A DNA stretch of 64,000 nucleotides from Salinarimonas ramus (GTDB lineage Bacteria > Pseudomonadota > Alphaproteobacteria > Rhizobiales > Beijerinckiaceae). The position numbers and the translations under genes were made by a program. The notes beneath the pieces were generated by a model. That model was not told the origin of the DNA. It did not search any database and saw nothing but the letters and a program-made list of their open reading frames with translations. The DNA lies in the NCBI RefSeq assembly GCF_014645695.1, contig NZ_BMMF01000012.1, positions 1-64,000 of the forward strand, read 5' to 3'. Positions 16,638 through 26,824 of this stretch are shown piece after piece (positions within the stretch are counted from its first letter, which is position 1; every line of letters begins with the position of its first letter).

Positions 16638-19600
16638 TTGCGTGACATCCTGACCGCGCTCGCGGGTCTCGTCATCCTCCTGCTCACGGCGGCGCTCGTC
16701 GCGCCGCCGCTGATCGATTGGGACCAGCGCCGGGACGAGCTGGAGCGGGCGCTCACGCGCGCCGCCGGCGCGCCCATCGCGACCGAGGGGCCGCTCGACC
16801 TGCGGCTCCTGCCGTCGCCGCGGCTGAGCGTGGGTGGGATCGTCATCGGCGGCAGCGATGCGGACGCCGCCTCCCTCGTGGCGCGGGACGTCGTCGCCGA
16901 GATTGCGCTCGCGCCGCTCCTGCGCGGCGAGGTGCGCTTCACCGCGGGCCGCGCGGTGGCGGCGGAGATCCGCGTGCCCACCCGCGGCGGCGAGGGGCTG
17001 CGCCTGCCCGCCGCGCTCGCTCCAGGTGCCGAGACGGCGGCGCGATTCGCCTTCGACGACCTGCGCGCGGACGATCTCGCCATCGTCGCCGTCTCCCCCG
17101 AGCTCGGCGCGCGCACCATGCTCGACATCGACGACGTGCGCCTCTCGGCGGACGCGCTCGGCGGGCCTTACCGGATCGACGGCGTCGCCGAGGGGCTCTC
17201 CTTCCGGCTCGTGACGGGACTCTTCGACGCCGAGCGGGTGATGCCGCTGCGCTTCCTCGCCGGCGAGGACGGGCCGCTGCGCTTCGACGCGCAGGGTACC
17301 CTCGCGCTGGAGCCGACGGGGGAGGGTTACTTCGCAGCCTCGCTCTCGGGCGAGGGGCGGATGATCGTCGCGCCCGCGGCGCCGGCCGGGACGCCCGACG
17401 GGACGGCTCCCGACGCGGCGCCCCTCGTGGTCGAGACCGCCTTCGAGACCGCGCGAAACGGCGTCGCGCTCTCCGAGCTCTCCATCGAGACCGGCGATCC
17501 CGGTGCCGGCTCGCGGCTCGAGGGCGAGGGCTTCGTGCGCCTCGACGATCCGCGCCTGTCGCTCACCCTCGCCACGCGCCGCCTCGTCGCAGAGCGGCTG
17601 ATCGAGAGCCCCCTCGGGACCGCGCTGGCCGCGGCCTCGCAGGGCGATCTCGGCCTGCCGGTGGCGCTCTCGCTCACGGCGGACAGCGTCTCCGTTCTCG
17701 ACGAGGAGATCGCCGAGGTCTCCGTCGATCTCGTCGCGGAGGACGCGCGCCTCGAGGTCCGCGCGGCGCAGGCGCTCCTGCCCGGCGATGCGCGGGCGAC
17801 CTTCGCAGGCGAGATCGGGCTCGACGCATTACCCGACGCTTGGCCCGACGCCGACGGGCGCGTGACGCTCGTCGCCCGCGACGGCGCGCGTCTCGCCCGG
17901 TTCCTGCGCCGGGCCGGCGCGGACGGCGCGCTCCTCGACCTCCTCGACGGCCAGGCAGTCGACGTCGCCGCCGACGTCGTCTGGCGGGAGGATCTCGTCG
18001 CGCTGTCATCGCTGCGCTTCGCCGCCGGCGAGACGGCGCTCACGGGGGCCGTGCGCTTCGATCCCGGGACGGCGGGCACGCGTCCGACGCTGTCGGCACA
18101 GATCGTGGCCGACGGCCTCGACGTCGCGCGCCTGCCGCAGCTCTCCGCGCTCTCTGCGCTGCCGGGCAGCGTCGACGTCTCGCTCGTGCTCGAGGCGCAG
18201 GACGTGCGCTACGAGGGGGCGGAGGGTGCCGGGCGCATCCTCGCGCAGCTCCAGTCGGAAGGAGCGGGCCTCTCCATCGAGACGCTCGAGATCTCCGATC
18301 TCGCCGGCGCGGACGTCTCCGTCTCCGGGCGCATCGCACCGGACGGAACGGGGCGGATCGAAGGATCGCTCCAGGCGATCGAGGCGGAGCCGCTGATCGC
18401 GCTGCTCGGCCGCGTCGCCTTCGGTGATGCCGTGGCCGCGATCCCCGCCTTCATCCGCGATGGCGCGCTCGACGTCTCGCTCACGGTCGAGCGCCTCGCC
18501 GACGGGCAGGGTGCGACGGCGGGCGGGCTGCGCACGGCCATCGAGGGCACGGCCGCCGGCGGCCCGATCTCGGCGCAATGGCTGACCATCGAAGGGCGCA
18601 CCGAGCGGCTCGAGGTGGAGCTCTCCACCGACAGCGCCGCGCGCTGGCTCGCGGTGGAGGGTACGCCCGTCGCGGACGAGCCCGCCCTCGTCGCGCTCAC
18701 GCTCGGCCGCAGCGGGCCCGACCGCTTCGTCGCCCGCACCACCGCCGACGTCGCGGGGCTGCGCCTCGACACGACGCGCCCGCTCGTCCTCGACGCCATC
18801 GACTTCGCGCCGATCTCCGGCGAGATCGACCTCGTCGCCGAGGACGTGCGCCCCGCCCTCGCGCTGCTGGGCGGCACCATCGTCGCGGAGGCGCCCGTGC
18901 CCGCCACCTTGCGCGCCTCGATCCGCCGCGAGGGGCTCGACACGCTGATCGAGGCCGGCGGCAACGTCGCGCGCGAGAGCGTGAGCGTGCGCGCCACGCT
19001 CACGCTGGAGGGCGAGCCCGTAGCCGAGATCCGCACCGGCGCGCTCTCCCTGCCCTGGCTCGCGGAAGCCTTCGCGCTCGGCGACGTGCTGGAGGCGGGC
19101 GACGACGCGACCTGGTCGCGCGAGGCCTTCTCCGCCTTCGCCCGCCCGCTGGAGACGGGCAGCGCCAGCATCGTCACGCCGCGGCTCGATCTCGGCGGCG
19201 GCTTCGTCGCGCGCGACGCGCGCCTCGACGTCGCCCTCGTGCGCGACGGCATCGCCATCACCGGCCTCGAAGGCGCCCTCGCGGACGGCCGCATCGCCGC
19301 CGACCTGACGCTGCGCCGCCCCACCGCCGAGCAGGGCTCCGTCGTCGGCGAGGCCTCGCTCGCGGACCTCTCGCTCGCAGATCTCGCTCCCGATCTCGGC
19401 GTGACGGGGCGGCTCACCGGCACCTTCGACTTCGGCGGCGTCGGCGGCAGCATCGCCGAGATCGTCGGCGCGCTCGCGGGGGAGGGGCGTGTCACGATCG
19501 CCGATCTAGTGGTGCCAGGCGCCGACCCGTCGGCGATCCTCGGCGGGCTCGAGCGCGCTCTGGCCGAGGACGATCCCCTCGGCGGGCGACGCGTCGAGAC

Positions 19601-20525
19601 CTATGTCGGCGAGGCGCTCGACGCCGGGCCGCTGCGCGCCGAAACGGTGGAGGCGCCGGCGACGCTGGTCTCGGGTGTGCTCGGGCTCTCGCCGATCCGC
19701 GTCGCGGCGCCGGGGGATGCGGGTGGCGGCTTCGAGGGCGTCGCCTCCCTCGACCTGCGGGCGCTGACCCTCGACGTCGAGGGCTTCCTCACCGCGGACG
19801 CCGCGCCGCAGGGCTGGGAAGGGCCCGCGCCGATGATCGGCCTCGGCTTCGCCGGCCCGCTCGACGGGCTGGAGCGCACGATCGACGTCGGCCCCCTCAC
19901 CAACGGCATCGCCGCGATCGTCCTCCAGCGCGAGCTCGCCCGCATCGAGGCCTTCGAGCGCGAGGCGAGCGAGCGCCAGCGCCGCATCGACGAGGCGCGC
20001 CTCATCGACATCCGCCGCGAGCGCGCGGAGGAATGGCGCGTGGAGGCCGAGCGCCGCCGCCAGGAGGAGCTGCGCCGCCGCGGCGCCGAGGAGGAGGCTC
20101 GCCGCGACGCCGAGCGCGTGTCCGCCGAGGCGCTGGCCGAGGAACGCGCCCGGCAGGCGGCGGAGGAAGAGGCGCGACGTCGGGCCGAGGAGGAAGCTCG
20201 TCGAGCCGCGGAGGAAGAGGCGCGACGTCGGGCGGAGGAGGCTCGACGGATCGCGGAGGAAGAGGAAGCGCGGCGCCGGGCGGAGGAAGAGGCTCGGCAG
20301 GCGGCGGAGGAAGAAGAGGCACGGCTGCGGGCGGACGAGGAAGCCGAGCGTGCCGCCCAGGAGGCGGCCGCGGCCGCTGAAGCGGCATCCGAGAGCGAGG
20401 CTGCCAGCCCCGTGCAGGACGTCTTCGACGCCGAGGCGCTGCGGCGCTTCCTCCAGGAGCAGAGCCTCGCGCCGCCGGCCGAAGCCGCCCCGTCTGCGCC
20501 GGCGTCCGAGACGCCGGCGCAGTGA
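16638..20525 (+). CDS. Very large AsmA-family protein with coiled-coil tail
   Basis: The protein is 1295 residues, probably from a TTG start preceded by GAGGG. It opens with one membrane anchor (LTALAGLVILLLTAALVAPP), then the AsmA N-terminal signature (IDWDQRRDELERALTRAAGA) and LLPSPRLSVGGIVIGGSDA. A long repeated beta-rich periplasmic body of the AsmA/TamB bridge-like lipid transfer type follows. Such proteins link inner and outer membranes and move phospholipid or assist outer-membrane assembly. Residues from about 1100 to 1250 are a charged Glu/Arg/Ala helix, with repeated EEEARRRAEEEARR-type blocks like those of TolA. This tail is unusual for the family. Confidence 0.85.
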   Translation: MRDILTALAGLVILLLTAALVAPPLIDWDQRRDELERALTRAAGAPIATEGPLDLRLLPSPRLSVGGIVIGGSDADAASLVARDVVAEIALAPLLRGEVRFTAGRAVAAEIRVPTRGGEGLRLPAALAPGAETAARFAFDDLRADDLAIVAVSPELGARTMLDIDDVRLSADALGGPYRIDGVAEGLSFRLVTGLFDAERVMPLRFLAGEDGPLRFDAQGTLALEPTGEGYFAASLSGEGRMIVAPAAPAGTPDGTAPDAAPLVVETAFETARNGVALSELSIETGDPGAGSRLEGEGFVRLDDPRLSLTLATRRLVAERLIESPLGTALAAASQGDLGLPVALSLTADSVSVLDEEIAEVSVDLVAEDARLEVRAAQALLPGDARATFAGEIGLDALPDAWPDADGRVTLVARDGARLARFLRRAGADGALLDLLDGQAVDVAADVVWREDLVALSSLRFAAGETALTGAVRFDPGTAGTRPTLSAQIVADGLDVARLPQLSALSALPGSVDVSLVLEAQDVRYEGAEGAGRILAQLQSEGAGLSIETLEISDLAGADVSVSGRIAPDGTGRIEGSLQAIEAEPLIALLGRVAFGDAVAAIPAFIRDGALDVSLTVERLADGQGATAGGLRTAIEGTAAGGPISAQWLTIEGRTERLEVELSTDSAARWLAVEGTPVADEPALVALTLGRSGPDRFVARTTADVAGLRLDTTRPLVLDAIDFAPISGEIDLVAEDVRPALALLGGTIVAEAPVPATLRASIRREGLDTLIEAGGNVARESVSVRATLTLEGEPVAEIRTGALSLPWLAEAFALGDVLEAGDDATWSREAFSAFARPLETGSASIVTPRLDLGGGFVARDARLDVALVRDGIAITGLEGALADGRIAADLTLRRPTAEQGSVVGEASLADLSLADLAPDLGVTGRLTGTFDFGGVGGSIAEIVGALAGEGRVTIADLVVPGADPSAILGGLERALAEDDPLGGRRVETYVGEALDAGPLRAETVEAPATLVSGVLGLSPIRVAAPGDAGGGFEGVASLDLRALTLDVEGFLTADAAPQGWEGPAPMIGLGFAGPLDGLERTIDVGPLTNGIAAIVLQRELARIEAFEREASERQRRIDEARLIDIRRERAEEWRVEAERRRQEELRRRGAEEEARRDAERVSAEALAEERARQAAEEEARRRAEEEARRAAEEEARRRAEEARRIAEEEEARRRAEEEARQAAEEEEARLRADEEAERAAQEAAAAAEAASESEAASPVQDVFDAEALRRFLQEQSLAPPAEAAPSAPASETPAQ

Positions 20526-20528
20526 GGC

Positions 20529-21233
20529 TCAAGGCCGCGCGGGCACGGTCAGGCCGCGCTGCACGGCGGGGCGGGCGAGGCCGCGCTCGAGCCAGGCGGG
20601 GGTGCGGGAGAGGGCGTCCCAACCGACGATCGGACCGGCCTCGTAGAAGCCCACCACCGTGCGCACCCAGCCCAGCAGCGCGATGTCGGCGATGGTGTAC
20701 TCGTCGCCCATGATCCAATCGCGCCCTTCGAGCCGCGTCTCGATCACCTCGAGCAGCCGCTCGGTCTCGGCGCGGTAGCGCTCCTTGGGGCGCGGATCCT
20801 CGATCTCGCGACCCTTGAACTTGTGGAAGAAGCCGAGCTGGCCGAAGAGCGGCCCGGCGCCGCCCATCTGCCACATCACCCATTGCAGGGTCTCGTAGCG
20901 CCGGGCCGGATCGGCCGGCAGGAGCTGCCCCGTCTTCTCGGCGAGGTAGATCAGGATCGCGCCCGATTCGAACAGCGCCAGCGGCTTGCCGCCCGGCCCG
21001 TCGGGATCGATGATCGCGGGAATCTTGCCGTTGGGATTGAGCGCCAGGAATTCCGGCGTCCAGGTCTCGTTGTCGCCGATGGCGACGAAATGCGGCTCGT
21101 AGGCGAGCCCGGTCTCCTCGAGCATGATCGACACCTTCACGCCGTTGGGCGTTGGCGTCGAGTAGAGCTGCAGGCGCTCCGGGTGCTTGGGCGGGTACTT
21201 CGTCGCGATCGGGTGCGTGGTGAGGTCGGTCAT
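20529..21233 (-). CDS. Glutathione S-transferase, YghU/YfcG-like
   Basis: This 234-residue protein has the thioredoxin-like N-domain with the STPTPNGVKVSIMLEE motif (the TPNG segment used by nu-class GSTs instead of a catalytic Tyr/Ser/Cys). It also has the glutathione-binding FESGAILIYLAEKTG stretch and a helical C-domain (YTIADIALLGW). Nu-class enzymes act mainly as glutathione-dependent disulfide-bond reductases or peroxidases. The ATG at 21233 is preferred because AAAGG is 10 bp upstream; the ATG at 21242 is too close. A related gene lies at 48155-48859. Confidence 0.88.
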   Translation of the reverse strand: MTDLTTHPIATKYPPKHPERLQLYSTPTPNGVKVSIMLEETGLAYEPHFVAIGDNETWTPEFLALNPNGKIPAIIDPDGPGGKPLALFESGAILIYLAEKTGQLLPADPARRYETLQWVMWQMGGAGPLFGQLGFFHKFKGREIEDPRPKERYRAETERLLEVIETRLEGRDWIMGDEYTIADIALLGWVRTVVGFYEAGPIVGWDALSRTPAWLERGLARPAVQRGLTVPARP

Positions 21234-21562
21234 CTGGGGCATGCCTTTCGTTCGAGCTGCGCCGTATCGTCGCCGCCCAAGATGGCGATGCTCCGTGACG
21301 ACGCAACGACCCGAGGCGAAAGCGCGGGTTGGCAGCGGTGCAAGTAACGAAACGGCCCCGGCGGGCACGCGTGGACGACGCAGCACCCATGTCGCTGCAA
21401 CACGGCCTCCATGTCGCATCCATTCACGATTTGCCGGCCCTGGCCCCCCATGATAGAGGCCCCATCTGAGACGGAACGGGCGCAGCGAGGCGCCCGCCCG
21501 CGCGCGCGACGCCGGCCCCGGCGGGCGCGGGACGACGCGAGGCCGACGAGAGCGAGGCGACC
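21234..21562. other. Divergent intergenic region between GST and glyA
   Basis: These 329 bp separate two divergent genes and must hold both promoters. I see no riboswitch, terminator or tRNA here. The 100 bp before glyA are extremely GC-rich, with short CG-alternating runs (21490-21545). No clear -35/-10 pair could be picked out. Confidence 0.4.
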
Positions 21563-22867
21563 ATGAGCGCGAGCGAAGCGACCGGGACCCACCTGTCCAA
21601 CTCCTTCTTCTCGGCGGGCCTCGCGGACGTCGATCCGGAGATCAACGCCGCCATCGAGGCCGAGCTCGGCCGCCAGAAGATGGAGATCGAGCTGATCGCC
21701 TCCGAGAACATCGTCTCCCAGGCGGTGCTCGAGGCGCAGGGCTCGGTGATGACCAACAAGTACGCCGAGGGCTATCCCGGCCGGCGCTACTACGGCGGCT
21801 GCCAGTTCGTCGACATCGCCGAGAAGCTCGCCCAGGAGCGCGCCTGCCGCCTGTTCGATTGCGGCTTCGCCAACGTGCAGCCCAATTCCGGCAGCCAGGC
21901 GAACCAGGCGGTGTTCATGGCGCTGATGAAGCCCGGCGACACGTTCATGGGCCTCGACCTCGCCGCCGGCGGCCACCTGACGCACGGCGCGCCCGTCAAC
22001 GTGTCGGGCAAGTGGTTCAACGTCGTGAGCTACAACGTGCGGCCCGACGACAACCTCGTCGACATGGACGAGGTCGCCCGCCTCGCACGCGAGCACCAGC
22101 CGAAGGTGATCATCGCCGGCGGCTCGGCCTATTCCCGCCATTGGGACTTCGCCCGTTTCCGCGAGATCGCGGACGAGATCGGCGCGTACTTCATGGTGGA
22201 CATGGCGCATTTCGCCGGCCTCGTCGCAGGCGGCGCGCATCCTTCGCCGTTCCCGCACGCCCACGTCGCCACCACGACGACGCACAAGACGCTGCGCGGC
22301 CCGCGCGGCGGCATGATCCTGACGAACGACGAGGATCTGGCGAAGAAGTTCAACTCCGCCGTCTTCCCGGGCATGCAGGGCGGCCCGCTCATGCACGTCA
22401 TCGCCGCCAAGGCGGTGGCCTTCGGCGAGGCGCTGCGGCCGGAATTCAAGATCTACGCCCGGGCGGTCGTCGACAACGCCCGCGCCATGGCGGACACGAT
22501 CGAGTCCGGCGGCTACGACATCGTGTCGGGCGGCACCGACAACCACCTCATGCTGGTCGACCTGCGCCCGAAGACGCTCACCGGCAAGGCCGCCGAGCAG
22601 GCGCTCGGGCGCGCGCACATCACCTGCAACAAGAACGGCGTGCCCTTCGACCCGCAGAAGCCGATGGTGACCTCGGGCATCCGCCTGGGCACGCCGGCGG
22701 GAACGACGCGCGGCTTCGGCATCGCCGAGTTCCGGCAGGTGGGCGAGCTCATCGTCGAGACGCTCGACGGGCTGGCGGCCAACGGCGACACCGGCAACGA
22801 GGCCGTGGAGGCCTCGGTGAAGGAGCGCGTCCACGCCCTCACGGGTCGCTTCCCGATCTACGGCTGA
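21563..22867 (+). CDS. glyA: Serine hydroxymethyltransferase
   Basis: GlyA interconverts serine and glycine using PLP and tetrahydrofolate and is the main source of one-carbon units. The 434-residue protein shows the family core: [46 protein letters not shown], and the PLP-lysine motif [14 protein letters not shown]. Length is normal. It heads the conserved glyA-nrdR-ribD-ribE order and lies 17 bp before nrdR, so co-transcription is likely. Confidence 0.98.
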   Translation: MSASEATGTHLSNSFFSAGLADVDPEINAAIEAELGRQKMEIELIASENIVSQAVLEAQGSVMTNKYAEGYPGRRYYGGCQFVDIAEKLAQERACRLFDCGFANVQPNSGSQANQAVFMALMKPGDTFMGLDLAAGGHLTHGAPVNVSGKWFNVVSYNVRPDDNLVDMDEVARLAREHQPKVIIAGGSAYSRHWDFARFREIADEIGAYFMVDMAHFAGLVAGGAHPSPFPHAHVATTTTHKTLRGPRGGMILTNDEDLAKKFNSAVFPGMQGGPLMHVIAAKAVAFGEALRPEFKIYARAVVDNARAMADTIESGGYDIVSGGTDNHLMLVDLRPKTLTGKAAEQALGRAHITCNKNGVPFDPQKPMVTSGIRLGTPAGTTRGFGIAEFRQVGELIVETLDGLAANGDTGNEAVEASVKERVHALTGRFPIYG

Positions 22868-22884
22868 GGAGACGCACGCGCGCC

Positions 22885-23415
22885 ATGCGCTGCCCCTATT
22901 GCGGAAGCCTCGACACGCAGGTGAAGGACTCGCGGCCGGCGGAGGACTCGGCCTCGATCCGTCGGCGGCGCGTGTGCCCTGATTGCGGCGGTCGGTTCAC
23001 GACGTTCGAGCGCGTGCAGCTGCGCGAGCTCTTCATCGTGAAGCGCTCGGGCAAGCGCGTGCCCTTCGATCGCGACAAGCTCCAGCGCTCGATCGACGTC
23101 GCCCTGCGCAAGCGCGAGGTCGATGCCGAACGCGTGGAGCGCATGGTCAACGGTATCGTGCGCCAGCTCGAATCCTCCGGCGAGACGGAGGTCTCCTCCG
23201 AGCAGGTGGGCGATCTCGTCATGGAGGGGCTCAAGAACCTCGACGACGTCGCCTACGTGCGCTTCGCCTCGGTCTACAAGAGCTTCCGCGAGCCCAAGGA
23301 TTTCGAGGAGCTGCTCATCGGGCTCGGCCGCGCGGCCGGGGCGAAGCCCGCGCCGTCGCGCCAGGCGGACGCGGCCGGCGATCCCGCGGCCATCGTCGAA
23401 AGCGGCACGCGATGA
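22885..23415 (+). CDS. nrdR: Transcriptional repressor NrdR
   Basis: NrdR represses ribonucleotide reductase genes in response to dATP/ATP. The 176-residue protein has a zinc ribbon with Cys3, Cys6, Cys31 and Cys34 (MRCPYCGS...RVCPDCGG) and an ATP-cone domain ([20 protein letters not shown]). The C-terminal tail is disordered. Its stop overlaps the ribD start by ATGA. This glyA-nrdR-rib arrangement is widely conserved in alphaproteobacteria. Confidence 0.97.
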   Translation: MRCPYCGSLDTQVKDSRPAEDSASIRRRRVCPDCGGRFTTFERVQLRELFIVKRSGKRVPFDRDKLQRSIDVALRKREVDAERVERMVNGIVRQLESSGETEVSSEQVGDLVMEGLKNLDDVAYVRFASVYKSFREPKDFEELLIGLGRAAGAKPAPSRQADAAGDPAAIVESGTR

Positions 23416-24581
23416 GCGTCGCCGTCGAGCGCGCGGCCTCACCCGCCGCCGGCGAGCCGCAGGCGGCGCGCGACGTCCTCTACATGCGCAACGCTCTCGC
23501 CATCGGCCGGCGCAATCTCGGCCTCACCTGGCCCAATCCGAGCGTCGGCGCCGTGCTCGTCTCGTATACGTCGGGCGAGCCCGTCATCGTCGCGCGAGGC
23601 GTCACCCAGCCCGGCGGTCGCCCGCACGCGGAGCGCATGGCGCTCGACGTCGCCGGCCCGGCCGCGAAGGGCGCGACGCTCTACGTGACGCTCGAGCCGT
23701 GCTCGCACCACGGCAAGACGCCGCCCTGCGCCGAGGCCGTGATCCACGCGGGCGTCGCGCGGGTGGTCTACGCGCTGGCCGATCCCGATCCGCGGGTGAG
23801 CGGGCGGGGCGCCGCTCTGCTGCGGCAGGCCGGCCTCGCCGTCACCGGCGGCGTCGAGGAGCGGGAGGCGGCGCGCGGCCATATCGGCCACGTCACCCGC
23901 GTGACCAAGGGTCGGCCCGCCGTCCTGCTCAAGCTCGCCCGCACCGCGGACGGCTATGCGGCGGCGGCGTCGAACGAGCGGCTCCTGATCACGGGTCCCC
24001 TCGCCAATGCCCGCGTCCACCTCATGCGCGCCCACGCGGACGCGATCATGGTCGGGCTCAATACCGTCGTCGCCGACGATCCGCGGCTGACGACGCGGCT
24101 GCCGGGGCTCGAGGACCGCTCGCCCGTGCGCGTCGTGGTCGATTCGAACCTCGCGCTGCCCCTCGACGCCGGCCTCGTCCAGAGCGCGGGCGCGCCGCCG
24201 ACCTGGGTGCTGACCACGATCGACGCCCCCGTCGCCGCCGAGCGGCGCCTCGTCGCCGCGGGCGTCGAGGTGATGCGCGTCGGCGCGGACGATCGCGGGC
24301 GCGTGCGTCTCGACGAGGGCCTGCGGCTGCTGGCCGTGCGCGGCATCACACGCGTCTTCTGCGAGGGCGGGCCCGCGCTCGCCGAGGGGCTGGCGCAGGC
24401 GGATCTCGTCGACGAGCTCGCCATCGCCACCGGCCCGCGGCGGCTGGAGGCGCCGGGCTCGGAGGCGACTGGACTCGCCGCCGTCGGCCCCGCGCTCGCC
24501 CGTCACATCGAGACCCGCATGCGCCTCCATGCCGAGGAGCCGGCGGGAGACGACCTGTTCCAGCTCTACGAGAGGGCGTGA
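23412..24581 (+). CDS. ribD: Bifunctional riboflavin biosynthesis deaminase/reductase
   Basis: RibD deaminates the pyrimidine product of GTP cyclohydrolase II and then reduces its ribosyl chain. The 389-residue protein has the zinc deaminase motif (HAERMAL, then [14 protein letters not shown]) in the N-terminal half and the NADPH-dependent reductase domain after about residue 165 ([29 protein letters not shown]). The ATG overlaps the nrdR stop. ribE follows 3 bp later. No FMN riboswitch is present upstream. Confidence 0.97.
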   Translation: MSVAVERAASPAAGEPQAARDVLYMRNALAIGRRNLGLTWPNPSVGAVLVSYTSGEPVIVARGVTQPGGRPHAERMALDVAGPAAKGATLYVTLEPCSHHGKTPPCAEAVIHAGVARVVYALADPDPRVSGRGAALLRQAGLAVTGGVEEREAARGHIGHVTRVTKGRPAVLLKLARTADGYAAAASNERLLITGPLANARVHLMRAHADAIMVGLNTVVADDPRLTTRLPGLEDRSPVRVVVDSNLALPLDAGLVQSAGAPPTWVLTTIDAPVAAERRLVAAGVEVMRVGADDRGRVRLDEGLRLLAVRGITRVFCEGGPALAEGLAQADLVDELAIATGPRRLEAPGSEATGLAAVGPALARHIETRMRLHAEEPAGDDLFQLYERA

Positions 24582-24584
24582 GCC

Positions 24585-25208
24585 ATGTTCACCGGCATCG
24601 TCACCGCCATCGGCCGCGTCACGGCGGTGGAGGACCGCACGGACCAGCGCCGCCTCACCATCGCCTGCGACTACGACCCGGCGACGATCGCCATCGGCGC
24701 CTCCATCGCCTGCGGCGGGCCGTGCCTGACCGTGGTCGAGACGGGAGGCGTCGCCGGCGACATGTGGTTTCGCGTGGACGTCGCGGCGGAGACGCTGGCG
24801 CGCACGACCGTCGGTGCCTGGGGGGAGGGGACCCGCGTCAACCTGGAGCGGTCTCTCAAGATCGGCGACGAGCTCGGCGGCCACATCGTCACGGGCCACG
24901 TGGACGGCCTCGCCGAGATCGTCTCGCGCAGCGCCGTGACCGCCGAGGAGAGCGGATGGGGCGCCACCGCGCGCTTCGACCTGCGCCTGCCGGCGGCGCT
25001 CTCCCGCTTCGTCGCGGAGAAGGGCTCGGTCGCCCTCGACGGCTGCTCGCTGACGGTGAACGCGGTGGAGGGCGACGTCTTCTCCGTCCTCCTCATCCCC
25101 CACACGCTCGAGATCACCACCTTCGGCGAGCGCCGGGCGGGCGACCGCGTCAACGTCGAGATCGACCTGATGGCCCGCTACGCGGCGCGGCTGATGGAGA
25201 GGCGGTGA
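24585..25208 (+). CDS. ribE: Riboflavin synthase
   Basis: This enzyme combines two molecules of 6,7-dimethyl-8-ribityllumazine into riboflavin plus a recyclable pyrimidine. The 207-residue protein begins MFTGIVTAIGRV, as riboflavin synthases do, and contains two tandem lumazine-binding barrels. The second starts near GHIVTGHVDGLAEIV and carries DGCSLTVN. The usual next genes, ribH and nusB, are absent here, so the operon is cut short compared with many relatives. Confidence 0.97.
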   Translation: MFTGIVTAIGRVTAVEDRTDQRRLTIACDYDPATIAIGASIACGGPCLTVVETGGVAGDMWFRVDVAAETLARTTVGAWGEGTRVNLERSLKIGDELGGHIVTGHVDGLAEIVSRSAVTAEESGWGATARFDLRLPAALSRFVAEKGSVALDGCSLTVNAVEGDVFSVLLIPHTLEITTFGERRAGDRVNVEIDLMARYAARLMERR

Positions 25209-25255
25209 GGGCGCCGCGAAGCAGCGGACGTCTCGGCGGCAGCGAGGGTGCCAGC

Positions 25256-25495
25256 ATGGACATTCTGATACGCGATCTCGAAGATCAGGTCGTCGCTAGG
25301 CTGGAGACGCTCGCTCGTGCGCGCGGCGTGACGCTGGAGGAGATCGCACGCGAAGCGCTTCGCGCGTTCGTCCAGCCGCCGGTCTCGGACTTCCCCGCCA
25401 TCGCGGCCCGGATCCGGGCCATGGGGCCGTTCTTTCCAGGCAGCAGCGTGGATCTCATCAGGGAAGATCGCGACAACGACGAGCCGTACAGGTGA
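25256..25495 (+). CDS. FitA/VapB-like ribbon-helix-helix antitoxin, apparently orphan
   Basis: This 79-residue protein has the N-terminus MDILIRDLEDQVVARLETLA followed by RARGVTLEEIAREALR. That is the pattern of FitA-type ribbon-helix-helix antitoxins, which bind DNA as dimers and neutralise a PIN-domain RNase with the C-terminal tail. No toxin gene follows; the next gene is convergent and unrelated. It could be a leftover antitoxin, or could act in trans or as a plain repressor. It lies 48 bp behind ribE. Confidence 0.7.
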   Translation: MDILIRDLEDQVVARLETLARARGVTLEEIAREALRAFVQPPVSDFPAIAARIRAMGPFFPGSSVDLIREDRDNDEPYR

Positions 25496-25546
25496 GGTCG
25501 AGAGAAGCGCGACGTCGCCCGACGGCTCTCTAGACCTTCGTCGCGC

Positions 25547-26425
25547 TCACGCCCGCACGCGTCCCGCTCCCTCGCGGGCGATCGTGTTCGAGGCGTCGAT
25601 GGAGAGGGCGCGGCGGTAGCTCTCGCGGGCCTCGTCCATCTGCCCGGAGCGCTCGAGGGCGACGCCGCGATAGGCCCAGGCGTCGGCGTTCTGCGCATTG
25701 ACGTTGAGCGAGGCGTTCAGGTCCTCGATCGCCTTCTGGAAGTCGCCCAGCGCGATGAGGCTCTGCCCGCGACCCTGGTAGGGCGCCGCGACGTAGGGGT
25801 TGCGGTCGATGGCGGCGTCGAAGTCGAGCACCGCCTCGCGATGCTGGCCGAGCCGCTGGTAGACGAGCCCGCGGGCGTGGTGGGCCTCGGCGGATTCCGG
25901 GTTCACCCGGAGCGCCTCGTTCAGGTCCGTCAGCGCAGCGGCGGTGTTGCCCTGCGCGCGCAGGAGGTTGGCGCGGCCGATGCGGGCGGGCGCGTAGTTC
26001 GGGTTCGACGCCAGCGCGCGGGTGAAGTCCGAGAGCGCCTCCGTGTCACGGCCGGTCTGGCGCAGCGCCAGCGCGCGGTTGGTGTAGGCGGCGGCGTTCG
26101 ACGGGTCGAGCTCGATCGCGCGGGTGAAGTCCGCGAGCGCGTCGCGGAATTCGCCGATGCGCGCATAGGCGGCGCCGCGCGTGTTGTAGGCGGTGGCGTC
26201 GTCGGGGTTGTTGCGAATCACCTCCGTGAGCGAGGCGATGTTCGTCCCCGAGACGGCGCTGTCCTGACGCTCGAGCACGGCGACCTGCTGCGCGGGGCCA
26301 CGGGCGACCGTCTCGCAGCCCGCGAGCGCGATGCCGGCCAGCAGGAGAAGGCCAAGCCGCGGCCCACCGAGCCGCAGCCCGGGCGCGCGCGCCGCGTTTC
26401 GCGTGGCGATGGTGGTCGTCGTCAT
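25547..26425 (-). CDS. TPR-repeat lipoprotein (NlpI-like layout)
   Basis: The protein is 292 residues from the ATG at 26425. A lipoprotein signal (LLLLAGIALAGC) places the mature N-terminal Cys at the LAGC lipobox. The rest is about six TPR units with the repeat pattern AYNTRGAAYARIGEFRDALA. TPR lipoproteins usually scaffold envelope complexes, such as peptidoglycan hydrolase or secretion assemblies. The upstream frame extension to 26548 is Arg-rich and lies outside the signal, so the internal start is preferred. Confidence 0.85.
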   Translation of the reverse strand: MTTTTIATRNAARAPGLRLGGPRLGLLLLAGIALAGCETVARGPAQQVAVLERQDSAVSGTNIASLTEVIRNNPDDATAYNTRGAAYARIGEFRDALADFTRAIELDPSNAAAYTNRALALRQTGRDTEALSDFTRALASNPNYAPARIGRANLLRAQGNTAAALTDLNEALRVNPESAEAHHARGLVYQRLGQHREAVLDFDAAIDRNPYVAAPYQGRGQSLIALGDFQKAIEDLNASLNVNAQNADAWAYRGVALERSGQMDEARESYRRALSIDASNTIAREGAGRVRA

Positions 26426-26596
26426 CCCGGCCTCTCCCCCGCGCTCGTCGCGCTCGTCACGTCGGTCGTGCCTAACGAGGCACGGCTGCCGCCCTCCTGA
26501 GACACGAATGAGGCGATTCCGCGCCCGTGCGGGGCCGCGGATCGCCACGGGTCTCGTCGGAAGCGCGGCTCGGCGCCCGTCCGGAACGGCCAGGCC

Positions 26597-26824
26597 TCAG
26601 CGGGCCTTAGCCTTCGACGGCAGCAGGCCCTCGCGCTGCATCCGCTTGCGGATGAGCTTGCGGGCGCGGCGGACCGCCTCGGCCTTCTCGCGCGCCTTCT
26701 TCTCGGAGGGCTTCTCGAAATGGCCGCGCAGCTTCATCTCGCGGAAGATGCCCTCGCGCTGCATCTTCTTCTTGAGAGCGCGGAGCGCCTGGTCGACATT
26801 GTTGTCACGGACGAGAACCTGCAC
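26597..26824 (-). CDS. rpsU: 30S ribosomal protein S21
   Basis: This 75-residue basic protein has the bS21 signature: [20 protein letters not shown] and [20 protein letters not shown]. bS21 sits at the mRNA exit platform of the small subunit and aids initiation. The C-terminal Arg/Lys helix is typical of alphaproteobacterial forms. It is an isolated gene here. The 172 bp upstream show no recognisable element. Confidence 0.97.
   Translation of the reverse strand: MQVLVRDNNVDQALRALKKKMQREGIFREMKLRGHFEKPSEKKAREKAEAVRRARKLIRKRMQREGLLPSKAKAR

Noticed and set aside
21440-21562. Possible riboswitch ahead of glyA
   Set aside because: No conserved glycine, SAM or THF riboswitch core could be seen; only GC-rich sequence is present.
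23340-23412. Possible FMN riboswitch upstream of ribD
   Set aside because: ribD overlaps nrdR and there is no untranslated space for an RFN element.
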